Below, piece after piece: positions 1 through 11,639 of a DNA stretch of 64,000 bases. This DNA comes from Marsupella aquatica (lineage: Eukaryota; Marchantiophyta). Position numbers and translations under genes: made by a program. A model generated the notes under the pieces. The model ran no database searches, was not told the DNA's origin, and saw only the letters and a list, made by a program, of their open reading frames with translations. Location of the stretch: the NCBI GenBank assembly GCA_973895155.1, contig OZ316898.1, positions 17,360,001-17,424,000 of the forward strand, given 5' to 3'. The number at the start of each line of letters is the position of its first letter. Within the stretch, counting starts at the first letter, position 1.

Positions 1-89
1 TCAAGTCAGGAAACAAGCATTGTGGACAAGCCATGACGATGTGATCAAAGAATCAATTTGCAACGGCTAAGTTTTTGACAATGACGAGA

Positions 90-560
90 TTGTGATATCT
101 CTTAATCGAGAAAGGGTTTCCAATGAGCCTCAGATTGACAAATTTTGTAAAGTTCTAAATGAGTTTTTGAATTTCTTTGCCTTTCCAATGAGTGTGAGTA
201 TAAGAAATTTTGATCATGAGTTCATGAATTCTTTTCGCTTTCCAACATTGAGTTCAACATTGTCAAATTTTGTCACGATACTAGAGAGATCATGAGGTTT
301 TCAATCTCTAATGTGTGACATTGAGACTATTTGTCAAGAATTAGAGAGATCATGAGTATATGAAATTCTCTAGCTTTCCAATGAACCTAACATTGATAGA
401 TTTTGTCAAGTACTAAGGAGATGATGAGTTTTTTATTTTACTCTAGCTTTCCAATGAGAGGTCTAAGTATGTTTCTAAATCTTGATCTTGAGTTTTCCAA
501 TGAATCAAACATTGACAAATTTTATCAAGTATTAAGGAGATTGATTATTTAGTTTTACAA
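90..560. repeat. Degenerate tandem repeat, unit roughly 60-75 bp
   Basis: The motif 'tttccaatga' followed by a variant of 'cattgacaaattttgtcaa' and 'gagatcatgag' returns near 117, 182, 240, 372, 448 and 493. The spacing is uneven (about 45-130 bp), so this is an old, diverged tandem array. A 67-codon open frame across its first part comes from the repeat and shows no protein family features. Confidence 0.6.
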
Positions 561-783
561 TGTGAAGCCAAAGGGGTTTTAACTATGTACATTTCTATCA
601 ATTGGTTTTTTCAAACTTGCAAACAATTAAAAAATACAAGCATTTTGATATAAAACACTTATACATCTTTGACAAACATCATAATGGTAACTTTATTTTA
701 CTAAATGACATCTCTTCCTTTGTATTTTAGTTTTTTTACATTTAATATTTACGGCATGGCGCCCCAAAAATTACATTACTTTT

Positions 784-844
784 GCCACAAACAGGAATGT
801 GCATGTTTGTCATTGTTAAAAGTAGGATCATTCCTGTTTGTGGC
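784..844. repeat. Perfect 16-bp inverted repeat (hairpin)
   Basis: The arm at 784-799 (gccacaaacaggaatg) is the exact reverse complement of 829-844, with a 29-nt loop. The rest of 560-1104 shows no gene, only AT-rich sequence and short chance frames. The hairpin could be the core of a small foldback element or a structured transcript. Nothing beyond the palindrome supports a function. Confidence 0.7.
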
Positions 845-1104
845 TGGTTGTGATGATGTGGAGCAACCTCGTGGCAGAGAATTTGCAAGAGACTTCTCAT
901 GGGGGTCCGTAAACAAATCGTGGGAAGGGTAAAACCTTTTTTCATATTATGAGACAAAAGTTGCATAATTAGTGTATTACAATGCTCTACATGCTAAATA
1001 CTAAAAACTCCATGTGCCCCCTACAACATAATGGAAGTAAAACGTCTCCAGGTCTTACTTGGATGTCTTCAAAGAAACAACCCTCTGGATTTATAACATA
1101 CAAT

Positions 1105-1400
1105 CTCGGGGGTTTCACTTCCACAAAAATGGCATATCACGTGCGACGAAGGATAGGGTCATTTTATTGGTTGTAAGGGAAGACTTAAGAATTTTTGTAG
1201 AAAAACAATAGGGTCTTTGAAATTCAATTTTGAGACTTATAAGAACATTAGGGCCTTTTAATCCAATTTTTGGAATATTCCAAGAATATTCCAACTTTAT
1301 AGGGGTTAAAAAATATTATTGTTTTCTTACATTTTAGGGGGTCCAAGGCCTAAAAACATCGCAGGTGATGGGGAGGTCCCCATGTAGTGAGACCCCCGAG
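1105..1400. mobile_element. MITE derived from the 1564-7751 transposon (copy 1)
   Basis: This 296-bp non-coding element starts ctcgggggtttcact and ends with the inverted counterpart agtgagacccccgag. It is flanked by the perfect 8-bp duplication catacaat at 1097-1104 and 1401-1408. Its first ~130 bp resemble the right end of the large element read in reverse (7590-7751). Its last ~75 bp resemble that element's left end (1564-1640). It is therefore an internal-deletion derivative, inserted in the opposite orientation 163 bp from its relative. It is the reverse complement of the copy at 25850. Confidence 0.93.
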
Positions 1401-2180
1401 CATACAATCAATTAATGAAACAATTAGACCACTTGTCAACATAAATAAAAACTAAGGTATCTAGTCATTTAACCCACCCTCAATGCAATGTCGCTAAACA
1501 AAAACAAATGTTATTTTAAGGTCCAAATATAATTACCTCATGTATGTTGGTTTAGGTCTAAGGCTCGGGGGTCTCACTGTATGGAGGACCCCCCCATCAC
1601 CTGCGACGTTTTCATGCCTAGACCCCCATACTTATTAAGTTGAAATTTTTTTTTCCTCCCCCTTTCTTTCTTCTAAGAGTCTAAAATCCAATTTGTATTG
1701 CCCCTATAATTTGTGAAGTAAAGTGTCACATATCAATAAAAAATGCCTAGAAAGAAAAGATAAGTCTATGCCAGTACCTTGTGAAGTCGTATGTCAAACA
1801 TGGCACGCCCTGCAACAGCACGCCCTGCAACAGTTCTTGCACCTTTTTCGACCTCAAACTTTCATCATTTCAATGCATCATTTATATTGTGTACCTAAAG
1901 GTCATCCCAATATTGTGTACATAAGTGGGATGGGCTTTAAGGTCACAACATGAATAATCAATTCCATCAACAATCAATTTGAAACCAATCACATACTCCA
2001 TCCATACTCCATTGAAAACTTCTGCTGAGAGATGTAACATGTGAGGAGGGGAATTGAACCCCTAATTGAGAAAGGATCTCAAGTTGCCAATCCGTCACCC
2101 CCTATCCTATCCCACTACACCCACTAATATAAACAAAACAAAATATATATACTCTCAAAAAGTAAACAGTAGCATAACAT

Positions 2181-5100
2181 TCATACCATTGTTTGAAGAT
2201 ACTGATCCAATGCATGTCTATCTATTGGATCCAAGACATAGATACGATCCATAACCCCTTCTTTCATGGTTAAGCTAACACTAGCAATGACCATTTCAAT
2301 ATCCATCCATTTCAAATCAGTGGTATCATATCTGAATTCACTTTTTCTCTTACCAATAGGACTATACCAATTTAACAACAGTTCACAAATGCTACCTGAT
2401 TGCCCTGCAAGTGGAGTGAGCCTATCCATCAAATCAATTGGTGTCCGACAATTGCCCCACCTACTACCATACTTTTGTCTCATTTGGACAATCCGACCCA
2501 ACCAAAAATATTTCTTACCTGCTGAGATTGCCTCCACCGCAGCCTTATTCTTTTCTCCCTTTTTTTTCCAGATCTAGTACTTGGAGCAGGATTATCATCA
2601 GACTCAAATGCAATTGCACAATCAGTGCCAACATCAACAAAACATGAGTTAGGATTGGCTTCTTGCACTTTTCTCTTGCCAGTACTATAGTATAGCACTT
2701 GTTTCACCCTTGTCAGCCTATCTTTTGACAAATGTGGATTGCCTACCAGTTGGCTTACCAGAGTGGATTTGTAAATCACCTTGCCTTCATAAGTAACAGT
2801 AGGCACTACCTTGGTACGATTCTGCACATTAGTTACAGCATGGACAACTGATCCAAACACATGCCGAACTTCATGGCCTAATGTCTCAAGCTCATCTGTG
2901 GGGTCTACATCAAACTGTATATCATCTCTGTGTACATCATCTGAATGCATGTCAGGAATAACAATGGGATCTGGTTCTGTTAACCATGCATCTATTCTAT
3001 TCAGATCATCCTCAGGATCTTCCAATTCATGAAATTCTCCAGTTGGGCGAAGGCCTATGTCTGGTGGTTGGTGCTCTACTTGCTCCTCAGAATCATTGCA
3101 AACAATTGCTTCCTTCAGAACCACCTCTAGTGGCCAGGTCTCACTTTCCACAACCCAAGGACATGTCCACCATCTCTTTCTAGCTGCTGGTAAGGAACTT
3201 CGTGGAGACATCTGCAATCGATGCATAAGATCCTTAGCAGCAACAAAACCTTCTTTAAGGGCTGCAACCACTAATTCATTAGTCTCAATGAGAGAATAGT
3301 CAAGTAGATTTGGTGCTTCTTCCCCTTCCCCTATAGGATGAATCTTCCCCCATACATGATCTTGCTTCTTATGTAAACGACCTATCTTCAAGCCTTCTGG
3401 TCCATATTCCAGGGCAGCAAGCCGATTCAGTCCAACAACACTATCCAACAGAGAGCCAAAATCATAATTTCGCTCATGGCCACTCATGCCTCCTACCTTG
3501 CTGAAGAAAATCTCACAACAATCCGAACCTAACAAGTGAAAAGGAACACCTAGATGTGGGAACTTATCTCGAAAGACACAAATTAACAGCACAATGAAAT
3601 GACATGACATGTTAACATCATGAAAGGCCTGAATAGACATCATGTCTTTCTCAGTGTGTGCTGCAAAGTTCCCACCCACTGAATGGTCACCAAACCTCAA
3701 CCACAATCTCCACAAACGTAGAAAGAACGAAACCTTGGATGCTAACACAATACGGGACCTCAAGTCATGAACTGGAGAAAAGAAAATATCTAAGTAATCT
3801 GCACAAATCTCCAAGTACAACTGAGTTCCTAAACTTCGTTCATGTCGTACATCTCTCCTCTCATACATATCTTTCAGACATTGCTGCACTCTTCTTGCTG
3901 CTATTCGTTGTGGACCTGCCCAATTCTGCCGGTCAGTCCTATTCACATCATCCCAAGCCATGCCATGTTCATGAATTGGATAATGATTGTAGACATTAGC
4001 TACATAAGATAAAGATGCATGTTGATCTCCTAGCACCAGTAAAAAAGACACTTTGTCTAAGGGGTTTATCATCTTTTTCCCATTATGAGGTTGGTCTTGG
4101 TCACCAAAGCCATACAAATCCCCATTTGGTAGAATTGAAACAGAGTAAGCCCACCCTTCCCACCCAACTCCGTACCTTGGGTATGATCCATTCTGCCCTC
4201 TGTAATCTTCCAGCATCAACTTTCGGCGACGTGCATCACCATCACTAGCATGTCCAAGCAAAGGGCCTACCATAGCTCTACAATATTCATCCCAAAAAGC
4301 CTTTAACTGGACCCAATGCTCTCGTACCCAAGAAGTTGTGAATTTATTACAAGTTGGAAGTGCACACACAGCCAATTTAGGTAAGGACTCATGCAGAGGA
4401 TTCACAATCACAACTCGAGCATACATGCACTTGGGGCATTGTTCAAATGTACTTACAATTTTATCATACCCCTCATCACCTTCACCAACTAGAATTTCCA
4501 AACCATAGGAGCATACATGCTGCTCCGAAGGTCCATAGAAACCAATGAGAGTATCATACTTTGCCTCCCACCTGAAACACAAACATGCAATTTTTCAATA
4601 TCACAGCAATTCCAGCCAAGTGCTACTTGTAAAGTCATTAAAAAAACAATTGGAAAAATGTCCAGTTCCAATTACCTAGGGCGTTCTTTGATCCTTGTTT
4701 CATCCTCAGCAAAGATAACAGGCACATCCCCCTCAATGCCCAATGAGTGCTTTGCAGCAGACAACACTCTAGCAATCTCCTGAAAGGTTTCCTTTCGTAA
4801 CCCAGTTCGAAAAGGTGTGAGTTTTGCTCTATCACGTTTTAGGGTCACAAGGCTAGGGGCTGTCAAGTTTCATGCAAAACAATGAGCAACTTGACGGCCC
4901 CCAAATTGGAACATAGCCTGAGCAATAGCTCGAGTCCTATTACTGTAACGATTACCTTTTGGCTTCCTGCCTAAATTGCGAGCTACATCCTTCAAGAAAT
5001 CCCACAAACCCTCCTTACCACCAAATGCACCATTCCTGTGTCCATTCAAAATACTCCTAAGAAACAATCTCAAATCCTTCCTGTCTGCTGCAACTCCTAA

Positions 5101-5740
5101 CAACTCCTCTAGTTTTCTTTTCCTGGTGCTCAAGGCACATACTTTCTGAGCCTGCAAAGCTAACAACCAATGCTTTTTTTGTCGCACAGAGTTCAGCTTG
5201 TGCACTTGATCTCTTAACTCTGGGTTGGTCAAATAATCCAATCGTATACCACCAGCAATGGTTTGGCTCCCTCTGTGGACTACTGCTTCCGCTTCCCTGT
5301 GCACCCGTCCACGAAAATCATCTTCTAGTGTTATAGAATCACATTCACTACAAGTTAGATTTTCAAATCCTCCTCCATTCTGTGATAACCTCAAGCAATC
5401 CTTGTGTCTAAAACAACCTGCTATACTCACAACACAGTCTCTTCTTGGATGGAAAACATCCAAGCAACAACTTGGCTCACAATGCCATGTAATTCCCCCA
5501 GACTGATCATCCAAAATGCCGGCAATATCATAAGATATACCCTTCCATAACACTCGAGGCACACCTCTCTCTACCCATAATCCCCAGCAAAGCAAACTCA
5601 GACCAAGATCAACAGATTCACACACACCTGAACCTAAACCTGAACTGCTGCCTGTTCGGGACCCATCATCTTTAAAGAACTTCAAAATCCCGCTCTGACC
5701 AGGATGTAGGTCCCTAGAATCCAAGAGCACTTGATTGCAG
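2181..5740 (-). pseudogene. DDE-type transposase gene of the 1564-7751 element, with one in-frame stop
   Basis: The N-terminal part reads from about 5735 (an upstream exon or start is not resolved). It contains a Cys/His cluster at about 5500-5300 with spaced CC, C, HKDC and CSEC groups, probably metal- or DNA-binding. A TGA at 4872-4870 interrupts the frame, which then continues through PSLVTLKRDRAKL and the motif AEDETRI (about 4695-4712). A canonical GT-AG intron (4675-4572, 104 bp) keeps the frame exactly. The next exon adds GHASDGDARRR, LGDQHASLS (about 4030) and GSDCCEIFFS (E near 3511). The AEDET aspartate, a middle aspartate and the CCE glutamate are likely catalytic DDE candidates. 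After a GT at about 2519 a further exon in another frame reads YGSRWGNC to 2181; the implied intron is only 47 bp, so a frameshift is an alternative. Similar proteins recur in plant and animal genomes, but I cannot name the superfamily. Confidence 0.8.
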
Positions 5741-5779
5741 CAACAGCGTAGCTCAGCTCCGGACCGGATTGCAGGCAAT

Positions 5780-7250
5780 GCAACTCACAGATTGCAACAC
5801 AATGCAGCCCAGCTCAGGTTGCAGCCTAGTAACCAGATTGCAGCCCAACTCCCAACCCGATCGCAACCCAACTCCCAACCCGATCGCAGCCCACCTTGTA
5901 GCCCACCTCGCAGCCCAACTGCAACTGATTGAAAGCACTTCATCTCAATCAGCAAAAAGTGAAAAGCACAAACAAAGCAAGCAACTTACTTCCTCTTGAC
6001 TAAGCCTACGAATTGGAACATGACTTCAATCCATAGAAAGCCTGATTGTCAAAGCAAGAAATGAAGAGCACTCCCATACCAGAGTTGATAGAGCAGCACT
6101 CTGTTTGAGCAAGCAGCGTAGCACTTGCAACCCTCACAGCGGAGCACTCCGACCCTAGCTTGCCTCCCTCACAGCGCAGCACTCACCTCCTTCGCAGCGC
6201 AGCACTTCCCTTGATCATAGTGCAGCACTCACCTCTGTCGCCTCCCTCGTAGCGCCTCCCTTGCCTCCCTCACAACACAGCTTTTGCCTCCCTTGTAGCG
6301 CCTCCCTTATAGCGTAGCTTTCGCCTCCCTCATAGCGCCTCGCTCGCCTCCCTCACAGCACAGCTTTCACCTCCCTCGCAATCCTCACAAAGCAATAGCT
6401 CCCGGCAGCAGTGCAAGAGTGGAACACTCAGCACTCACCATCCTCGGCTCCCTTGACTCCCTCGCAACAGCTCATGGTGCTGCGCAACACTAGCTTTGGA
6501 CCACACTCCCGTTAGCAGCGCAGGCAACACTCCCTTTGGAGTTTAAAAAAAATTACCGACATTGCTATATGGTCCACCAAGCTCCAGCCACCAAGCCAGC
6601 AGCCACCAAGCTCGGGAGCCTCTATCGATCGCTCCTAGCCTCCAGCACGCGAGATCAGACAGCGAGCTTCCACCAAGCTCCAGCCACCAAGCTCCAGCCA
6701 CCAAGCCAGCAGCCACCAAGCTCACGAGCCTCTATCGATCGCTCCCAGCCTCCAGCTCCCAAGCCCAGCTCGCGAGATCAGACAGCAAGATCAAATCAGA
6801 CGAGCAGCATCGAGAGTGAAGACGAAATCAAATCAGACGAGCAGCATGAAGTGCAGTCCACCAAGCTCGCGAGCCTCTATCGATCGAGACAGCGACATCA
6901 GATCGAGAGCCGCAACCGCCCTTTGCCCCCTTGGATTTGATCGTCTAAACCCCAGCCCTTCGCGAGCCCTTCCAGCCGTTTTCCAGCCCTTCCCCAGCCC
7001 TTCGCAAGCCCTTGCAGCCCTTCGCCAGCCCTTCCCCAGCCCTTCGCCCTTCGCCAGCCCTTTGACCTGCGCCAGCCCCTTCTCGTCGACCCCTTGCCCT
7101 TCGCGAGCCCTTCCCCTTGCCCCCACTGCATTGGATACCCCTCACATTGGATACCCATCCCCTTGCCCCATTGCATTGGATACCCCTCCCCTTGCCCCAT
7201 TGCATAGGGAACTTTTTTATCTCCCGCATAGGACAAAATAACTTTTCATG
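5780..7250. repeat. Internal C-rich low-complexity region of the transposon
   Basis: Three successive simple-repeat blocks lie inside the element, upstream of the transposase. They are a 'cctccctcgcagcg' type block (about 6110-6480), an 'accaagctccagccaccaag' type block (about 6570-6880) and a 'ccagcccttcgc' type block (about 6950-7210). All frames stay open for long stretches because of the composition, so the long predicted peptides here are not evidence of genes. The block might hold the promoter or subterminal transposase-binding repeats, which is inference. Confidence 0.65.
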
Positions 7251-7590
7251 TTCCAGGATGAGTATGCTATATGGACAACGTCAAGGCAAGGAATGAACTG
7301 GGCTTGGCCAACAAAGAGTGGAGGGAAACAGTCGCCCTAACATGGGACATATTCAAAATGGTCCCGGGCCCCAAAACCCTAGACATGTGGCCAGGTCCTT
7401 GAAAGCCGGCCCCACTCACGTATATACCCCATCCAAAATTCTTGCCACCTCAAATATGTGGACTACCCGATTGAGTAGCCCCTAATTTGAAATGAGTGCC
7501 ACGTGGCCCAATCCCATAGTGACACGTGTATACTCTTTTTTCTTGTAGCATATTACCCTATCTTTCCTCAACCCATTCCATGGAAGTGGA
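7251..7590. other. Non-coding interior of the transposon, right side
   Basis: No coding region is seen. It contains cgtatatacccc near 7420, a possible TATA-like site for the minus-strand transposase, but the distance to the first visible coding exon is large. From about 7590 the sequence becomes the right-end segment shared with the MITEs. Confidence 0.35.
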
Positions 7591-7759
7591 CCCCCAAAAA
7601 AAAATCCTATCATTCTTTAAAGTGTGTTTATGAATAAATTGGACCCTATTGTTCTTACACAAATCTTCTTAAGTCTTTCCTATAATCTAATAAATGGACC
7701 CTATACTTTCTCGCACGTGATGTGCTGTTTTCACGGAGTGAGACCCCCGAGGTCTAAGG

Positions 7760-9005
7760 TACTCCATAGATACGTAGACTTGTTTGCTCCTTCCAGCTTG
7801 TGGTACGATCCACTAATACTCGTGAACGAGAGGGTCTATCGCGAACAGCTGTGTTTACTGCTCGATGATCACGAACCTTCCAAATATGTCTCCTAATATT
7901 TTCATTCCAGTCCATAGCAGTACAACATAAACGCGCATCGTGAGTGGCTGGAAAATGAATACGCTTTATGGCATACTTGCCCATTACAGAATGGAATGTT
8001 TTAGACATAAAGTTCTCACGAGCCATGGTATAAAATTGCATTTTTTCTGGCTTTATGTACTTGGTCATGAAAGCTTTCATGGCCTTGTGAGTTTCTCCAT
8101 CTGCATTCCAAAAGAAAAACTGGTTATTTATCTTATAATCACTATGTCATGCAACATCCAAAACATAATATAAATTTGTCTCAATGTAAAATCAATGAAT
8201 ATTTGCAGCACGGTATATGTTTGACCTCTCTCATAGTACAAATCCAGTTGTAAAGCATTAGGTTCTCCAAGATGCTGACAAGGTCTATCAGATAGTGTCA
8301 TGCACTTTTCATGGTCACCAGCCCAATGATCTGCACAATTCCCTAACTCAAAAGCCAAGGATTCACTGTCTCCACTCATGCATTGCAAAGTAGTGAAAAA
8401 ACAAGTTATAAACATGCTATAAATTAAATTTCATCTACAAAATATCTATCAAGGTATTCCAAGGATTATATAAATCAAGGCAGCATTTCAAGCAATCTGC
8501 AAAACTTTTGTAATATGGCACTGTACCTGTTTTTACATGTTCTGGAACACACATAGAACCAGGTCTTAAATTTGTTTGCCAAATTATGCTCCGCTAACTC
8601 TGGAAACTTGAGACCACGGGTGGCAATGGGTACAAGCTCCTCCTCAGGAAGCCCACGCAAATCCGCAACTCGATGAATTAACGCTTCCTTTCTCAAGTTA
8701 GAGTAGCCTCTAATACCCCTATCCTTCAACTAGTCTTTCAATTTTTTATTTGTAACTCCTTGCAAATCAAAACGGGATGTCACAGTGTCTATGTCGACAG
8801 TCAGGGTAAATGTGGCACTTGCCAACTTGTCCACAAATTTTCTCACCAAATTTTTAGCCTTGTGCCATAAGTTTTTCTGATTTATAAATCTCATGTCCTC
8901 AATGATTCTATCTATGGTACTTTTATCATCATGGATAACCTCTTTGATAACCACTCCTGCTTCCGTGAGACTATCTAGCACCCTCTTTGCCCCTATTTCT
9001 TCCAT
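7760..9005 (-). pseudogene. Decayed Mutator-like transposase (HDD-type DDE domain) fragment
   Basis: The minus-strand reading from 9005 gives AGVVIKEVIHDDKSTIDRI, then NLVRKFVDKL. A TAG at 8732-8730 is followed in the same frame by RGIRGYSNLRKE, an LRGLP segment and KTWFYVCSRTCKN. A GT-AG intron (8526-8375) joins this to SGDSESLAFEL and CADHWAGDHEKC. After another probable intron (acceptor near 8107) comes KAFMTKYIKPEKMQFY to WNENIRRHIW near 7860. The order 'HDD...cysteine region...HWAGDHEKC...KYxxPE' resembles the Mutator-like transposase domain of plant and animal repeats. The stop codon and missing ends mark it as dead. Its 3' end lies next to the right edge of the 6.2-kb element. Confidence 0.6.
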
Positions 9006-9009
9006 GTAC

Positions 9010-9913
9010 CAAGAATTATTCTCCTCTCTTTGTCACGTCGTCAGTCTAGGCCTTAACCCGGGCTTCGGCTTAGACAGGCACATCCTTCGTCAAAATGAGG
9101 GTTCGGGCAGGGAGGGATGCACGGAATGCACCTAAATCACGTAAACTAGCGCTAAGTGCGCCTATGGTCATATACGGACACCTCCTAGGTATGATTTGTG
9201 TTTCACCGCCGGAACGTACCTCAGTCGATAGCAGGATCGACCCCGACTTACGGGCTTCTAAGCCTTCGTGTTGTCCGCCTTCGAACCGGATTTGATGGTA
9301 TGGGTACTAAACCCTGGCTCGCAACCACTTACCCGCAAGCTGCACCCCGTGCACGACTTGGGTAGTGCGTTTGGCCAAGCGTTGGCACCTATACACGAGA
9401 TTCACACATATACATACGCACAAGCATACAATCTCGATTTACACAAAGGAAATAGTGGGAAAGGATTTTACTACATAGGAGACATATGCGTACACTTAGT
9501 TGACCCGAAAGCCCTGGAATGAACAGGTCCGAGGCCGAGGGTGTACACTACAACGGAGCCCGGCTCTGCACTCGCCCAACGAGCTTAGTCCTACACCCTC
9601 CCCTTGGTACTCTTTCACTCCCAGAGGTCGGGACTCCCCGCACATACCGCGGATGTCCAACACTGAGACTAAAAATCCCCCCTGCCTCTACCGAGGGGTG
9701 CACTAAATACTAAGGGCCGAGGAACGGAGTGCCCTCGCGCCCAAAGATCTGCTAACTAAGGTCCTAACTAAGCTGGCTGTCAGGCCGGTCTTATTAGAAG
9801 ATCCTAATCTACGCAGGTTGTACAGCATGGCAGTGCTGCGCTAACTAGGGCAGGTGCTTGTCCCTATAGCCTAATTGAGCTATTCCTAACTCTACTCTAA
9901 TCCTACTCCGCAG
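9010..9913. other. GC-rich repeat-like flank, no gene recognised
   Basis: This stretch is more GC-rich than its left neighbour and changes character near 9030. It sits directly 3' of the minus-strand repeat-encoded protein gene, so it probably belongs to the same element as its trailing region or LTR. I found no second copy on the other side of that gene that would confirm an LTR pair. Open frames here have no family features. Confidence 0.4.
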
Positions 9914-10448
9914 CTAATGCCTGGCACGCTTGCCAGAGCCGCCTGAGTGGGAACGGCTATCCCGCTGCCTTCTGAGCCTGTCGGTGTCCTGCTTGAGTAG
10001 TTGGACCTGGTCCAGCAGAGATTCATTTTCCCGCTTTGCCGCGTCTGCCTCTTCCGCGGCCTCCTGGCATGCCTCCTCCAGTTGCTGGGTGTTGCTTGTC
10101 AGCTTGTCCACCAACTGGGCCTGTTTCGTGGCTTCTCCTTGAAGCCGTGCCACCTCTGCCTTCAGGGTGTCAATCTCGGCTGTGTCCCGTTGAGACCTGG
10201 AGTCAGCTTCCTCCAGATCCTTCTACCAACTGACGGCTTGCCCCAGCAAACCGTCAATCTTGGTTCAGAGCCGTGCAATCTCGGCGTCCTTTCCGAGCCT
10301 GGCCTGTACTGCCAACGCTGCTTGGGCTCATTGAGACGCATGAGGCTCCGGCGGTCGAAACGAGCGTACCACTCAAGGATGATTTCGACGTGGCTAGCGA
10401 AGTACGCCCTCCCACCAAGGTACAAAGTCTTCCTTCTTCGCTCCATCT

Positions 10449-10880
10449 CACTAGTAGAAAATGGGGCCTTTTATGACTTGGGCACATATGACTTATGTGC
10501 CTAAATGACAAAATATTTCAATGACAGGACATGAATGACAATTAAATGACTGTCTAAAATGACAGAGTGAAAAAAATGACTAATAATTGCAAGAGAGTCA
10601 TTTTCACCAATGAGTCAAATGACTTTGACTGCTATAATGACAACACTAATGAATTATGGTCATTTTGGATAGTCTCTGTGAATGACACAATGGACAAAAA
10701 CCCTGTCATATCAGTGTTTTACTTCTGGAAAGTCATTTTGGACGACGGTGACTAATGACTAGGAAAACAAATATGCAAATATCAGTGTTTAAAAATGTTA
10801 GTAGTCATTTCAACCACAAGTGATAAAATGACATGATAAAAAAATATGACTAAATATTTTGAGGTTTAGCGTTTAGGGTA
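10449..10880. promoter_or_regulatory. Left subterminal aatgac/gtcatt repeat block of the CACTA element
   Basis: More than a dozen copies of aatgac or its complement gtcatt occur in about 430 bp in both orientations. A matching block lies at the right end (about 18410-18940). In known CACTA elements such subterminal motifs bind the element's DNA-binding protein. That role is transferred here by analogy. Confidence 0.75.
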
Positions 10881-11639
10881 TGATTAGACATCTAACATGT
10901 ATGGTAGTATAAAGATTGGTGGCACTCACATATTGGATTTGAAATACACTTCTAGAGACTTAAAAAATATTGCTTTTATTTTGAGTTGCATCCTTGATGT
11001 ACAACTCAAAGGCTCGATCATCTCTAATATGTATTTATACTTGCACCCATTTTTTATATATCTCCTATATATGCCAGGGACTCCAAAAATGTAATTAATT
11101 ACCATTGATTTCCTTAAGTTGTATTCACATTCACATATTGGCGTACGGGGGTATGCAAGGTTGCCAAATAACACTTTGTGGCATAAAATAGGGTTTAGGG
11201 TCTAGATGCCTATATTTGCTCATGATGTCATTTTTTCCAGTCAATCGTGTTATTTGCAACCCTAGGGAATCAATTAGTGTAAACAACCCCTAAAACATGT
11301 GAGAATAAACCAATAAAATTTGGGAAAATATATTTAATAATAAATTTAATTAAAAACACCCTTATAACCTTTATTATAAGACTTTGGCAAATTTTTAAAT
11401 ACATTGATGAATATAAAAAAACAAATTTTACCAAAATTGGATTTTTAAATGCCTTTAGTAGAAGTGTTATATTATAATTATTATCCCTACAAGATTGAAA
11501 ATTAACCTTCATTAATTTGGTTGCAGCCCGTTCTAATAATCCAACAAGTGATTCCCCAGGGATTTGCAAAGGCTTCCAAGTCATTTTTGCTTTCACTCAA
11601 CTTTCTAGTCATTTGACAAGTGCTGCTAGACATCATTTA

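Larger units (their letters stand above)
1564..7751 (-). mobile_element. Complete DNA transposon with 8-bp TSD, unclassified DDE superfamily
   Basis: This 6188-bp element is bounded by the inverted termini ctcgggggtctcact (1564-1578) and its reverse complement (7737-7751). After the 15 identical bases a weaker match continues, including catcacctgcgac against catcacgtgcgag. The 8-bp sequence gtctaagg directly flanks both ends (1556-1563 and 7752-7759). The element carries a spliced transposase gene on the minus strand (about 5740 to 2180), a C-rich low-complexity stretch upstream of it (about 5800-7210), and a non-coding tail. An 8-bp duplication is known for hAT, P, Merlin and Zisupton-like elements, but these termini do not match the usual hAT (CAG/TAG) or P ends. 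The in-frame stop inside the transposase suggests this copy is no longer autonomous, although its family was active enough to leave MITEs. Confidence 0.93.

Noticed and set aside
2041-2115. tRNA-like gene on the minus strand
   Set aside because: A B-box-like ggttcaattcc and a 5-bp T-arm (agggg/cccct) are present, but the acceptor stem and a 7-nt anticodon loop cannot be folded convincingly. At most a tRNA-derived (SINE-like) scrap inside the transposon.
5780-7241. Several long overlapping frames on both strands (up to 141 codons)
   Set aside because: They come from C-rich simple repeats that keep all frames open. No domain, and no consistent coding frame.
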